A stretch of 64,000 bases of DNA from Nostoc sp. S4 (GTDB taxonomy: Bacteria > Cyanobacteriota > Cyanobacteriia > Cyanobacteriales > Nostocaceae). The stretch lies in assembly GCA_029379225.1 (NCBI GenBank), contig JAQYWR010000025.1, positions 43,587-107,586 of the forward strand. Direction: 5' to 3'. The notes beneath the pieces were generated by a model. The model searched no databases. It saw nothing but the letters and a program-made list of their open reading frames with translations, and was not told the origin of the DNA. A program made the translations under genes and the position numbers. Below, in pieces: positions 38,096 to 47,514 of this stretch (position 1 is its first letter; each line of letters starts with the position of its first letter).

Positions 38096-38793
38096 GTATG
38101 TTGAGGTGTATGTAGATGTGTATGTAGATGCAATTTTAGTTATATTTTTTATACAAATAATCTCTAGCCTACATTTACGCACACGCTTGATTTGCAAGTT
38201 GGTAGTGTCTTGCAAGGGATAACACTCGTTGCAGAATCGCTACGAGTATCTGTCAGTATGTGGTAGAGATTTAATTGACCCTAATAACGTTAATCATATC
38301 TGTCCTTTTTACACCCGCTACTGAGGTTTTGACAATCTCTAGCTTTTGGTTGACCAGAAGAAGACAAGCCCAGAGCGAGCTAGGAGTTGGGTAAGAGTTT
38401 TTCTCTTGTCTGTCTGTCCTGTTCGTTAATTTGGCACGAATCTTTATGTCTAAGTTAGTAAGTAAAAAAAATTACTAGAGTGGATGATTCTCAGTTGGTA
38501 TAGCCGATCGGGTAGGACTGGTATGAATTATAGCAAGCTACACAGAGATTAGGTAATAATTGCTTATCATTTCACATTACGTTTGTCAATCAAACAAAAT
38601 TATAAATATCTAAATTAATATTTCGTAATCATTAGGGAAAAAAGATTGATGAAAACTTGTTAAAAAGACTACAGTCAGTTAAAAATGAACACCGGAAACT
38701 TTAATTACAACAATGACTAGCCCCACGATTTTTGTGTAGTTACTGTAAAGTGTTACTAAAAATAAAAAAAGTCTTGAGGAGAGCGGCTAATAG
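38096..38793. other. Spacer between the divergent AAA and ftsQ genes
   Basis: About 700 bp, AT-rich, starting with a TGTATGTAGATG tandem repeat (38098-38130). It should hold the ftsQ promoter. No RNA gene was recognised. Confidence 0.4.
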
Positions 38794-38871
38794 ATGCCAA
38801 CAGTGTTTACTGAAATTAATAATGATACAAATACATCAAGGAATTTGGACTGCAAGGAAAAAGAGGTTTGA
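38794..38871 (+). CDS. 25-codon leader ORF abutting ftsQ
   Basis: ATG 38794 follows TTGAGGAGAGCGGCTAATAG, with a strong AGGAG site, and opens a 25-codon frame (MPTVFTEINNDTN...) that ends with a TGA at 38869-38871, directly adjacent to the ftsQ ATG at 38872. The arrangement suggests translational coupling to ftsQ. The peptide is hydrophilic and does not look like a known attenuator. Confidence 0.45.
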   Translation: MPTVFTEINNDTNTSRNLDCKEKEV

Positions 38872-39726
38872 ATGGCTGGCATAATATCAATTTCCCGCAC
38901 GGATCTAGCCCAGCGTCGTAAAAAATTGCGTCGGCAACGGCAGATGAGAATTATTCAGGCTTTTTGGCGAACCTTTGCCATTACTAGTTTGGCAAGTGGA
39001 TTGCTATGGGTGGCAGTCCAACCAATGTGGGTGCTGAAAGCTCCTAAACAAATAGCGATCAAATCAGGAAATAAATTACTCTCGGATGAGACAACTCGAT
39101 CGCTGTTGGTACTATCTTATCCTCAGTCTTTGTGGCGAATTGAACCGTCAGCGATCGCCAACTCTTTGAAGAAACAACCAACTATTGCCAATGCGATGGT
39201 TAGACGCCGCTTATTTCCTCCTGGTTTAATCATCGACATCCAAGAACGAGTACCTGTAGCGGTAACTCAAACACCAACAGTGCAAAATCAAGGCACTGGT
39301 ACCAAAAAAGTAACTATCGGCTTACTAGATGCAAGTGGAGTTTGGATGCCCTTAGAAAAATACACATCACTCAATCCAAATATAAAGTTACCCAATCTGA
39401 GAGTGATTGGATTGCCAAAACAATACTGCCTCTACTGGACTCAACTTCATCAAGCTGTCAGCCAAAGTCCAGTAAAAGTGATGGAAATTGACTGCCAAAA
39501 TCCAACAAATTTAGTTTTGAAAACAGAACTAGGAAATGTGCATCTTGGCACTCCAGGCCCCCAGTTATCCGAACAAATCAAGGTACTAGCCCAAATGCGC
39601 CATTTAACGGCAAAACTCAATTCTAACCAAATAGAGTATATTGATTTGAAAAATCCGGAATTTCCATTAGTACAAATGAACCAAGAAAATCCTAAATTAA
39701 CTCCCAAAATTCCTCGAAATATTTAA
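38872..39726 (+). CDS. ftsQ: Cell division protein FtsQ (POTRA domain)
   Basis: A 284-residue bitopic divisome protein. A basic cytoplasmic N-terminus (RRKKLRRQRQMR) precedes one transmembrane helix at about 30-52, and a POTRA domain (LKAPKQIAIKSGNKLLSDE, PTIANAMVRRRLFPPGLIID) follows at 55-125; then the beta domain. It links FtsZ-associated early proteins to septal wall synthesis. AGAGGTTTG just before the ATG is a second ribosome-binding site. ftsZ is the next plus-strand gene, after an unusually long spacer. Confidence 0.88.
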   Translation: MAGIISISRTDLAQRRKKLRRQRQMRIIQAFWRTFAITSLASGLLWVAVQPMWVLKAPKQIAIKSGNKLLSDETTRSLLVLSYPQSLWRIEPSAIANSLKKQPTIANAMVRRRLFPPGLIIDIQERVPVAVTQTPTVQNQGTGTKKVTIGLLDASGVWMPLEKYTSLNPNIKLPNLRVIGLPKQYCLYWTQLHQAVSQSPVKVMEIDCQNPTNLVLKTELGNVHLGTPGPQLSEQIKVLAQMRHLTAKLNSNQIEYIDLKNPEFPLVQMNQENPKLTPKIPRNI

Positions 39727-40444
39727 ACTGTTTTATCTATTGAGCGCTATTAGTGAATTAAGGAGCTTTATGCTGATAAATATATTTATTATTTTCTAGT
39801 TTTCTTGCAAATCGTAGGAAAATCGGCATTAACTTCTAATTAAAATAAGAAGATCTAACATAAAATCTCCCTTAGGAGTAAAAGACCCCCAATTGTGACC
39901 CTAACATCTATCTGGTGGGGTGCAAGATGCCTGAGAATCTAATAATAGCCTGTGTTTGCCCATACATTCTTCGACTGAACCGAGCGTACAAAGGAGAAAA
40001 ATGTTGGAGTTTTTCATTAAAATCTGACTCAGGAGCAGAGGATACTGATGGCAACCGTTGACGCCACCATCCAAGTGCAGAGCTAAAAACACTCTAGCTT
40101 TGGTTTATTAAGGACGCTTTGGAATTGGGCATTGGGGAGTTAGTGCGCCCTTGCGGCAATGTTCGATTTGTACTCTTACAAAGAAGCAAGGCTGGGCGTA
40201 GCGTCATTTAATAGGAGAAGCAACTGGTGTCATTGGACATTGCAAAAGAGATTTTAATCTTTTGTTATCAGTGCAACTTATAGAGTCTCTTACAATAGAC
40301 TATTGCTGCAACAAAGTGTCCATTAAGACTCCCCAAATAACAAATTAATCAGGTATAGTCTGACAAGCAAATTATTCTTTACTTCCATCTCCAGGATAAG
40401 TAAGTATCAGGTAAATTTTGTGTCTTGAGTTGCAATTATCCCTA

Positions 40445-40828
40445 ATGGTGAAATCTATTAACAATATTATTAAGGCAGATAAGACCCGCTGTAGTGTGTC
40501 TTTACAAGTTATGCTATCCCCTGAGGAAAGTGAAGAGATTAATGTCTGGTTAAAGTTATACAGAAGACTTTTAGATACATGTAGGTATTTAAATATATTT
40601 AACGTAGTTATGCAGAAATTAGTGTTGCTCAAGCATATCTGTAGTAGTCTGGCTAAATTTGACTACCTAAGATGGAATTATACTTCTGTAGAATTCGCTG
40701 TGCGATCGTCCGCATTAAAAGCTGATGCCAAAGTAAATTTTCGCACAGCGAATTCTGTTAGGCTTGGCAGTAGTGAAAACAATAAAAAACACTGCCACAA
40801 TGTTATGGCAGCGTCAAACTGTAGTTGA
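40445..40828 (+). CDS. Doubtful 127-aa frame in the ftsZ leader
   Basis: The frame starts at ATG 40445 (MVKSINNIIKADK) and contains LSPEESEEINVWLKLYRRLL, which looks protein-like, but the last third runs through a palindrome and has no protein character. There is no clear ribosome-binding site. It may be a gene remnant or chance. Confidence 0.2.
   Translation: MVKSINNIIKADKTRCSVSLQVMLSPEESEEINVWLKLYRRLLDTCRYLNIFNVVMQKLVLLKHICSSLAKFDYLRWNYTSVEFAVRSSALKADAKVNFRTANSVRLGSSENNKKHCHNVMAASNCS
40690..40756. repeat. Perfect 16-bp inverted repeat upstream of ftsZ
   Basis: AGAATTCGCTGTGCGA (40690-40705) is repeated as TCGCACAGCGAATTCT (40741-40756) with a 35-nt loop. It lies 127 bp before the ftsZ start codon. 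Confidence 0.85.
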
Positions 40829-40882
40829 CTCCTAGTTGAATAACACCCCCAAAAAGTCGTTTATCTACCTCTGACAAATCCA

Positions 40883-42193
40883 ATGACACTTGATAATAAC
40901 CAAGGACTTACCTATAAAGATTCCCAGTCTACCGGACAACCTGGCTTCTCTGTGTCGGTTAACTCGACCAATCCCTTTAATAACTCTGGGCTAAACTTCG
41001 GACAAAATCACGAAAATAAGAAGATTTCTCCGGAAAATAACAGAATCGGTGAGATTGTCCCCGGTCGCGTTGCCAACATTAAAGTGATTGGTGTCGGTGG
41101 CGGTGGCGGCAATGCTGTTAACCGGATGATAGAGTCTGATGTCTCTGGTGTAGAGTTTTGGTCGATTAATACTGATGCCCAAGCTCTGACCTTAGCTGGC
41201 GCTCCCAGCCGATTGCAAATCGGACAGAAGCTAACGCGGGGTTTAGGAGCAGGTGGTAATCCTGCCATTGGTCAAAAGGCGGCTGAGGAATCACGAGACG
41301 AAATTGCCACGGCTTTAGAAGGTGCAGATTTAGTATTTATCACTGCTGGTATGGGTGGTGGTACTGGAACAGGTGCAGCGCCGATTGTCGCAGAAGTAGC
41401 CAAAGAAATGGGTGCTTTAACTGTTGGTGTAGTTACACGTCCATTTGTTTTTGAGGGACGCCGCCGCACTAGCCAAGCAGAACAAGGTATTGAAGGACTA
41501 AAAAGTAGGGTAGATACGCTAATTATTATTCCCAATAACAAACTGCTGGAAGTGATCCCGGAACAAACCCCCGTGCAAGAAGCTTTTCGCTATGCAGATG
41601 ATGTCCTGCGTCAAGGGGTGCAGGGAATTTCTGATATCATTACGATCCCAGGTTTGGTAAATGTTGACTTTGCTGATGTTCGAGCTGTGATGGCAGATGC
41701 AGGATCGGCATTGATGGGAATTGGCGTTAGCTCTGGAAAATCTAGAGCCAGAGAAGCGGCGATCGCAGCTATTTCTTCGCCTTTATTAGAATGTTCCATC
41801 GAAGGTGCTAGAGGTGTTGTCTTTAATATTACTGGTGGTACTGACCTGACTTTGCATGAAGTGAATGCTGCCGCAGAAGCAATCTATGAAGTAGTCGATC
41901 CCAATGCAAATATTATTTTTGGTGCTGTAATTGATGACAGGCTCCAAGGTGAGGTAAGAATTACTGTAATTGCTACCGGGTTTACAGGTGAAGTACAAAC
42001 AGCACCACAACAAAGCGTGGCTAACGTTCGGGTAGCACCTAATACTCCCAAGCGACCAGCAACACAGCAACCCACAGTTAATCCTCCAGCCCCAACTCCA
42101 ACCCCAACTCCAACCCCAATTCCAGAGCCAAAAGAAAAACCTGGATTAGATATCCCTGATTTTCTGAGAAACCGACGTACACCACGAAATTAA
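40883..42193 (+). CDS. ftsZ: Cell division GTPase FtsZ
   Basis: A 436-residue tubulin-like GTPase that forms the division ring. An N-terminal extension of about 60 residues, rich in Asn/Ser/Gly, precedes the core that begins [20 protein letters not shown]; such extensions are usual in filamentous cyanobacteria. The GTP signature [16 protein letters not shown] is intact, as is the T7 loop region ([11 protein letters not shown]). A linker with repeated PTPTPTP leads to the conserved tail [12 protein letters not shown], which binds partner proteins. The start ATG 40883 has only a weak ribosome-binding site. Confidence 0.97.
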   Translation: MTLDNNQGLTYKDSQSTGQPGFSVSVNSTNPFNNSGLNFGQNHENKKISPENNRIGEIVPGRVANIKVIGVGGGGGNAVNRMIESDVSGVEFWSINTDAQALTLAGAPSRLQIGQKLTRGLGAGGNPAIGQKAAEESRDEIATALEGADLVFITAGMGGGTGTGAAPIVAEVAKEMGALTVGVVTRPFVFEGRRRTSQAEQGIEGLKSRVDTLIIIPNNKLLEVIPEQTPVQEAFRYADDVLRQGVQGISDIITIPGLVNVDFADVRAVMADAGSALMGIGVSSGKSRAREAAIAAISSPLLECSIEGARGVVFNITGGTDLTLHEVNAAAEAIYEVVDPNANIIFGAVIDDRLQGEVRITVIATGFTGEVQTAPQQSVANVRVAPNTPKRPATQQPTVNPPAPTPTPTPTPIPEPKEKPGLDIPDFLRNRRTPRN

Positions 42194-42505
42194 TCAATTT
42201 TGAATTTGAGATTTGAGATTCACTTTGTATTCCCAAGTAAAATTGAATGCTGTATAAAAAAAGCTAGTTTCAGGGTTTTACCAGGAGCAGGGGTAAGCAA
42301 TTACATTGCCATCCCTAATTTTGCTAATTGGTAAACAAACTTCTCAACTTTACTTACAAAATAAACTTGGGCAGGAGTCCGCTGATTCCCATGTCTAACT
42401 GTGTTTTTGTCAAAAAAACAGAAAGACTTGCTCGATTTAGGATGCGATGCGGTCGCTACATCTACCCCTGCGATCCATTTAACTTAGTAGATATAGTTAT
42501 TTAAA
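42194..42505. other. Spacer between convergent ftsZ and gshB
   Basis: About 310 bp with no recognised gene. No strong terminator hairpin was found; a weak AATTTTGAATTTGAGATTTGA direct repeat follows ftsZ. Confidence 0.4.
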
Positions 42506-43534
42506 TTAGGTGGCAAGTCCCAATTCCCCAGTGATTGATTGTGAATTCTCTATTTTGAATTCTGTATTCTTGTTCAAAGTTTGTTCAATCCATTGAATAA
42601 CCTGATGACCCAAGCGAGTACCATCTAGGCGGTCAATCTCACGAATTCCGGTGGGACTGGTGACGTTAACTTCAGTTAAGTAGCCACCGATAACGTCAAT
42701 ACCTACAAAAATTAAGCCATCTTGACGTAAACGTTCAGCTATTTGGGTGCAGATTTTATACTCTGTTGGAGTAATTTCGGTTTGAGCGACTGTACCACCA
42801 GTTGCCATATTATTGCGAAAATCAATGCCATTAGAGAGGCGATTGAGCGCACCAATCGGTTCGCCATTGAGTAAGATAATTCGCTTATCTCCTTGTTTTG
42901 CTTGGGGTAAATAGGTCTGCACCATTACAGGTACTTTACCTTGGAGAGTGCTAAGTTCGATAATTGAGTTGAAATTGCGATCGCCCGATTGCAAAATCAA
43001 AATTCCTTCCCCAGCTTTGTTACCCAATGGTTTGAGAACCGCAGCTCCCTTTGCTTCCACAAATTGCTGGATAAACTGCTTATCAGCGCTAACAATCGTC
43101 TCTGGAATTGCTTTGGTAAATTGGAGGGCATACATTTTTTCATTTGCCCCTCGGATACCATCAGGATTATTAACCAGCAAAGTTTTATTTTGGTCAATGT
43201 AATCCAGAATATAGGTGGCATAAAGGTAGGAATCATTGACTGGTGGATCTGTCCGCATGAATACGGCATCCATTGTTTCTAAGGAAGCGAAAAAGCGATC
43301 GCTCAACTTATACCAAGGATTCGCTGCTACCCAGCGTCCCTCTACCAAATGTATCGGTACAAGTTCTACTCGCTGTAGGACTGCCCAAGCTTTGCCCTCT
43401 ACCACACTCAGTAGATTTGCTTGAGTCACCCAAACTTCATGTCCCAGGATTTGCGCTGCTTCCATCAGGGCAACGCTGCTATCATGACACGGGTCAAGCT
43501 GATGGATGGGATCAATGATAAAAACCAGTTTCAC
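42506..43534 (-). CDS. gshB: Glutathione synthetase
   Basis: A 342-residue ATP-grasp enzyme joining gamma-glutamylcysteine and glycine. Visible are the N-terminal VKLVFIIDPIHQLDPCHDSS, RTDPPVNDSYLYATYILD, KPLGNKAGEGI and the C-terminal FVGIDVIGGYLTEVNVTSPTG. The GTG at 43534 behind GAGGTAGAAAG fits the family N-terminus better than the upstream ATG (43552). grxC lies upstream on the same strand, so glutathione synthesis and use are neighbours. Confidence 0.95.
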   Translation of the reverse strand: MKLVFIIDPIHQLDPCHDSSVALMEAAQILGHEVWVTQANLLSVVEGKAWAVLQRVELVPIHLVEGRWVAANPWYKLSDRFFASLETMDAVFMRTDPPVNDSYLYATYILDYIDQNKTLLVNNPDGIRGANEKMYALQFTKAIPETIVSADKQFIQQFVEAKGAAVLKPLGNKAGEGILILQSGDRNFNSIIELSTLQGKVPVMVQTYLPQAKQGDKRIILLNGEPIGALNRLSNGIDFRNNMATGGTVAQTEITPTEYKICTQIAERLRQDGLIFVGIDVIGGYLTEVNVTSPTGIREIDRLDGTRLGHQVIQWIEQTLNKNTEFKIENSQSITGELGLAT

Positions 43535-43992
43535 CCTTTCTACCTCAATCACCAGAAAATTATATGCTTATTTAATTATTATCTCTTGATGTTCTCACCA
43601 ATTGACGTATACGCGTTAAGCATATAGAAATTGGATTTGATGGCATGAAAAAAATTGCACATCTTAAGGCAACAGACAATTAATTTTTCCTATTGCCTGT
43701 TTTTAGGAGTAAGTTCAAAAATTAAATATAAGGGAACTCCAACAAATAAATTATCTTGTTTGAAGTTGCTGAGCGATCGCTGATGACTGTTGACTGATGA
43801 CTGTGAACAGTGAGATATTTTTTAGAGAGGAAGTCCTCAAGTCCCATAGCTTAAAACAAGCTAATATCTTGATAAACACTGCTTTTGTGGATAAAAGTCA
43901 GTAAATAAGGCAGCGCGTTGCTTTTCGAGAGTTCTAGCGACTGCCATGTGTATCTAGCGGCTTCTAGCCAGGGTTTGCAATCCCTTGTGAAT
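43535..43992. other. grxC-gshB spacer
   Basis: The 458-bp spacer between the two co-oriented genes has a weak AGGGAACTCCAACAAATAAA match to the AGGGACTT repeat family at 43731 and GATGACTGTTGACTGATGACTG repeats near 43780. Its length argues that gshB has its own promoter. Confidence 0.4.
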
Positions 43993-44265
43993 CTAAACGC
44001 TATTGCTAGAAGCTAGTAGTTCATCCAGCTTGCCTTGAGTGTCTAAAGCGTGGATATCATCACAACCACCAACATGCTGATTATTGATGAAAATTTGTGG
44101 TAAAGAACGGCGTCCATTTGCTCTTTGAGCCATTTTATTTCTGGCTGCTTCATCTCCATCAATGCTGTATTCGATAAATTCAACTCCCTTAGTTTTCAGC
44201 AAATTTTTGGCACGGATGCAAAATGGGCAAGTCCTCCAAGTATAAATTTCTACATTTGCAGTCAT
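43993..44265 (-). CDS. grxC: Glutaredoxin 3
   Basis: A 90-residue dithiol glutaredoxin with active site TCPFCIRAK (CPFC at residues 12-15; CPYC is more usual), the cis-proline segment RSLPQIFINN and GGCDDIHALD for glutathione binding. It reduces protein disulfides and mixed disulfides with glutathione. It lies upstream of gshB on the same strand. Confidence 0.95.
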   Translation of the reverse strand: MTANVEIYTWRTCPFCIRAKNLLKTKGVEFIEYSIDGDEAARNKMAQRANGRRSLPQIFINNQHVGGCDDIHALDTQGKLDELLASSNSV

Positions 44266-44515
44266 AAAGTCCTCAAATTGATTTAATACTTCTTAATTTT
44301 AGAACTTTGCCACTGGCTATAGCTGCTCTATGCACTTTTGACTTTATTTCAAAGATGCTTAACTGGGTTTGCAAAAATAAAAATTAGTTAACAAAATATT
44401 AAATTTAGTAATCCAAGTTGTTAGTTATAGATTCAGGCGATCGTCGCCTCGACCAAGTAAGAAAGTTACGTGTTAATGACTACAATCCCTGTGAACTAGT
44501 GCTGCCAGCCGATTT

Positions 44516-45028
44516 TCACTTAGAATTAGTATGAGAATACTTAATTGTTTTTAAGTAACTTAGATTAGACGCTAAATCAGTTAAGTTGCCTTTGTATCCA
44601 GTAATTTCAATCACGGCATCTGTAAGAGCAGAGAATCCATTAGTATCATTATTGAGTGCTAGAAAAATTTTCAGTGCAGTTAGTTTGCCCTTAGCATCGT
44701 ATTCATAAGCAGTGACTTCATCAACAATGCCATCTTCAACATAGCTTTCGGATGTCTTATTGCCATTGGCATCATAAGTATAGGTTGTGACTCTATCAGC
44801 GATGCCGTCGCCGTTGTTGTCTTCGCTTACAGATGTTTGGTTGCCACTGGCATCATAGGTATAGGTTGTAACATAATTATTGATGTTGCCGTCGAAGGAG
44901 CTAGTATAGAATGTGAGTTTATAATCGTAGGTAATAACTGAGTCTATTGTCCCATCACTGTTATTGTCTATGCTTTGAGATATCAGTTTGCCAGCAGCAT
45001 TGTAACTATAAGTTGTGGTTGAGGTCAT
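44516..45028 (-). CDS. Short YD-repeat (RHS-like) protein with Ca-binding-like loops
   Basis: A 170-residue protein made of four YD-type repeats (TTYSYNAAGKLIS, TTYTYDASGNQTS, TTYTYDANGNKTS, TAYEYDAKGKLTA). Between them sit acidic loops SIDNNSDGTIDSV and SEDNNGDGIADRV that resemble EF-hand or thrombospondin-type calcium loops. There is no signal peptide and no toxin tip, so it is far smaller than normal RHS proteins. It could be a fragment of a larger surface protein or a free-standing calcium-binding protein. Confidence 0.65.
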   Translation of the reverse strand: MTSTTTYSYNAAGKLISQSIDNNSDGTIDSVITYDYKLTFYTSSFDGNINNYVTTYTYDASGNQTSVSEDNNGDGIADRVTTYTYDANGNKTSESYVEDGIVDEVTAYEYDAKGKLTALKIFLALNNDTNGFSALTDAVIEITGYKGNLTDLASNLSYLKTIKYSHTNSK

Positions 45029-45424
45029 AAACTTATGCTCCTGAATAAATATTGGTATAACTTATATTTATATAACTTACGCTGCATACCAAAGCTTGAG
45101 GTCTGCCAATGAATATGGTATAACGGTTCAACCCGATTAATAACAATTTTTGTGCTAGCAACTAAGTTGCTAGTTATAGATTTAGATGCTCGCTAAAAGC
45201 ACTAATAAAATCCCTTCCCCAGAGAAATATTAAAAGAGGTATATGCTAAATGAAACAATTGCCGTCTATGCTATCTTTAATAACTTGTTAAAGGCGATCG
45301 CATAATTGTGACAAATCGTAATCAGATAACTCGCAACTTGGATTAGTAGTCTATCAATTCAATTTTGCGGAGCTTAAAATTCTCCGCGTTCCCTATCCCC
45401 GAAATAAATGTTTGATGTTAATTA

Positions 45425-45541
45425 ATGCTTGCACAACAAAATGGTAAAACTCAGTTGCTAATGATGGGAATTGGTGCTTGCTATCGATGTCAAATCAGAT
45501 GCACACAGGGAAAAGCTTTTAGCACTCTATATACACAATAA
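45425..45541 (+). other. 38-codon ORF with Cys-rich motif, possible gene relic
   Basis: MLAQQNGKTQLLMMGIGACY is followed by RCQIRCTQG. The GIGACYRC core looks like a cysteine cluster of iron-sulfur proteins, but the frame is short, has no ribosome-binding site and abuts the MITE. It may be a remnant of a gene damaged by insertion. Confidence 0.2.
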
Positions 45542-45555
45542 ATGGCTGTTTATAA

Positions 45556-45663
45556 TATAGCAGGAGGCAGGAGGCAGAGGGCAGCTATGCTGAAGGTAAA
45601 ACTATTACTATTCCTAGCTTTCACGCTTGTCATTATGTCCTAAAGGGTGTGACTACGGCTATA
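45556..45663. mobile_element. MITE copy 1 (IS630-related ends)
   Basis: A 108-bp element running from TATAGCAGGAGG to GTGACTACGGCTATA. Positions 45593-45655 are the exact reverse complement of 63 bp in copy 2 (58131-58241). Ends are TATAGC inverted repeats. Read from the right end, TTAGGACA lies 21 bases in, as in the IS630-type end at 178-151. Confidence 0.75.
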
Positions 45664-45708
45664 CAAGCCTCACGTTAAAAAATACTTTCTTTATTTTAGC
45701 CTCATACC

Positions 45709-45736
45709 AAAAAAACCAGTAATAATACTGGTTTTT
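45709..45736 (-). terminator. Rho-independent terminator of hflX
   Basis: AAAAACCAGTA (45711-45721) and TACTGGTTTTT (45726-45736) form an 11-bp stem with an ATAA loop. On the minus strand it is followed by TTTTTTTGGTATG. It lies 33 bp after the hflX stop. Confidence 0.9.
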
Positions 45737-45768
45737 AAGATAACTAAAAAAATATTATATTTCGGTAT

Positions 45769-47394
45769 TTATCCACGGTCAACTGCATATTCAATCAACT
45801 GGGCAAGGCGCTGACGTAGGGTTTCTAATCCCAACCGCTGACTTGCAGAAATAAACACCGCTAAGGGAAATTCTTCTCTAGCCAAAGCCAGTGTCTCACT
45901 AGTGGCTCGGTCAATCTTGTTAAAAACAACTAGCGCAGGTCCAGGAGTGATTGGCATTTGCGCCAGAATTTCCCTGACTGAACGAATATGACGCAACCAA
46001 GCTGGGTGAGACAAATCTACCAAATGCAACAGGGCATCGGCTTCTGTAACTTCCTCTAAGGTGGCGCGGAAGGCATCCATTAAAGATGTTGGCAATTCGT
46101 GTATGAATCCTACCGTATCCGTAACCAAAATTTCTTGAGGTTCATCAGTTTCGCCATGAGGAATTACCAAGCGGCGGGTAGTAGGATCGAGAGTGGCAAA
46201 TAGCTGGTCGGCTGTATAAACTTCTGCGTTAGTCAGAGCATTTAATAAGGTAGACTTACCAGCGTTAGTATACCCAACCAAAGCGACTGAGGGTACTTCT
46301 CGATGCTGTCGTCGCTGTCGTAAGCGCGAACGATGCGCTTGTAATTGGTTGACTTCCTTTTGTAGTCGGGAAATCCGCTGCCCAATGGCACGTCGTTCAG
46401 TTTCCAGTTTAGTTTCACCAGGACCGCGAGTACCAATACCACCACCCAGTCGGGACATGGTGCGACCTCTACCAGCCAGTCGCGGCTGCATATATTCTAA
46501 CTGGGCTAGTTCTACTTGCAATTTCCCAGCGCGGGACTGAGCGCGTTGGGCGAAGATATCCAAAATTACTTCGGTGCGGTCAACTACACGGACACCAATT
46601 TGTGCTTCTAGGTTGCGGACTTGGGATGGAGATAAGTCGCGGTCAAAGACGACGAGATTGACTCCTAGTGTTTGGGCTGTGAGGGCAATTTCTTGCACCT
46701 TACCTTCGCCCACTACTGTCTGGGGATGAATCCGCGATCGCTTTTGTTGTATTGTCTGCAATACATCTCCGCCAGCAGTATCAACTAAACGTGCTAATTC
46801 CGCGAGGGTGTCTTGGAATTGTAGAGGAGTCATTTCATCCGTCATTAACCCGACAATTAAGACGCGATCGTGGTCGGCATCTACTTCCTGGGCGATAAAT
46901 TCCCGCTGGAATTCGGCTTCCAGGTTTTCCACTAGGTCGAGCAAATCTTGCTGTGCCAGTTCATCCAATTCTAGAGGTGGCGATATACTCCAACTCGGAG
47001 ATTGAACTTGCTTCTGGTCTACCTTCAAGCCAGCAGGAGTAGTAATCAAGGTGCGAGAGTCTTGGGGCGTCAGATGAGCCAAATAAGCTTCTTTGACGTA
47101 CCCAGTAGCGCCGCCTCCCCGTCGTGTAAATCCTGTTCCGGTAATGTTTAGCACAACTAAAGCATCTAAACGTTGGAGTGCCATAGCGGTGAGTGCCGCT
47201 TCATTAGGCGGTTCTGGCTTGAGAGAAGTGGCAAGACAACGAATACCGCACAGTCGTTCGGCACCGTAACGAGGCAATTCCAGCGGTGGGATTTGCGTCT
47301 GACGTGGTGTACCTACCCCCACACGAATCACTTGTCCGCGACGGTTGAGGTAGGCACACACAGGCTGATTGAGTTCTGTGCTAATTGCTGCCAA
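45769..47394 (-). CDS. hflX: GTPase HflX
   Basis: A 541-residue (from the only conventional start, TTG 47394) ribosome-associated GTPase that splits stalled ribosomes. The first ~170 residues are a cyanobacterial extension; then the HflX domain (VVGEGKVQEIALTAQ, VFDRDLSPSQVRNLE) and the G domain with G1 GYTNAGKSTLLNAL, G3 DTVGFIHELPT and G4 NKID. The frame is open upstream to about 47553 and that part (ETIFGNLQGLKSSQLKQLQ) is protein-like and continues the family, but contains no ATG, GTG or TTG. The true start may be an unusual codon such as ATA at 47514. Confidence 0.92.
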   Translation of the reverse strand: MAAISTELNQPVCAYLNRRGQVIRVGVGTPRQTQIPPLELPRYGAERLCGIRCLATSLKPEPPNEAALTAMALQRLDALVVLNITGTGFTRRGGGATGYVKEAYLAHLTPQDSRTLITTPAGLKVDQKQVQSPSWSISPPLELDELAQQDLLDLVENLEAEFQREFIAQEVDADHDRVLIVGLMTDEMTPLQFQDTLAELARLVDTAGGDVLQTIQQKRSRIHPQTVVGEGKVQEIALTAQTLGVNLVVFDRDLSPSQVRNLEAQIGVRVVDRTEVILDIFAQRAQSRAGKLQVELAQLEYMQPRLAGRGRTMSRLGGGIGTRGPGETKLETERRAIGQRISRLQKEVNQLQAHRSRLRQRRQHREVPSVALVGYTNAGKSTLLNALTNAEVYTADQLFATLDPTTRRLVIPHGETDEPQEILVTDTVGFIHELPTSLMDAFRATLEEVTEADALLHLVDLSHPAWLRHIRSVREILAQMPITPGPALVVFNKIDRATSETLALAREEFPLAVFISASQRLGLETLRQRLAQLIEYAVDRG

Positions 47395-47514
47395 ACGCTG
47401 GGAAAACTCAGGCGTGGTGATGCGATCGCCTGGTATGCGTTGGTGATAAAGCCGCTGTAGTTGCTTCAGCTGGCTGCTCTTTAGACCTTGGAGATTTCCA
47501 AAGATAGTCTCTAT

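Larger units (their letters stand above)
39727..40882. other. 1.15-kb ftsQ-ftsZ spacer
   Basis: The spacer holds a perfect 16-bp inverted repeat at 40690-40756, a small hairpin CTGCCACAATGTTATGGCAG at about 40793-40812, and one doubtful frame (40445-40828). It probably carries the ftsZ promoter(s) and a long untranslated leader. No RNA gene was recognised. Confidence 0.5.
45029..45768. other. Spacer carrying a MITE and the hflX terminator
   Basis: The 740-bp region holds a MITE copy (45556-45663), an hflX terminator (45709-45736) and a 38-codon frame at 45425; the remainder is AT-rich. Confidence 0.5.

Noticed and set aside
38096..38215. N-terminal extension of the AAA ATPase
   Set aside because: It is made of a TYTSTYTSTY repeat and begins at a TTG without a ribosome-binding site.
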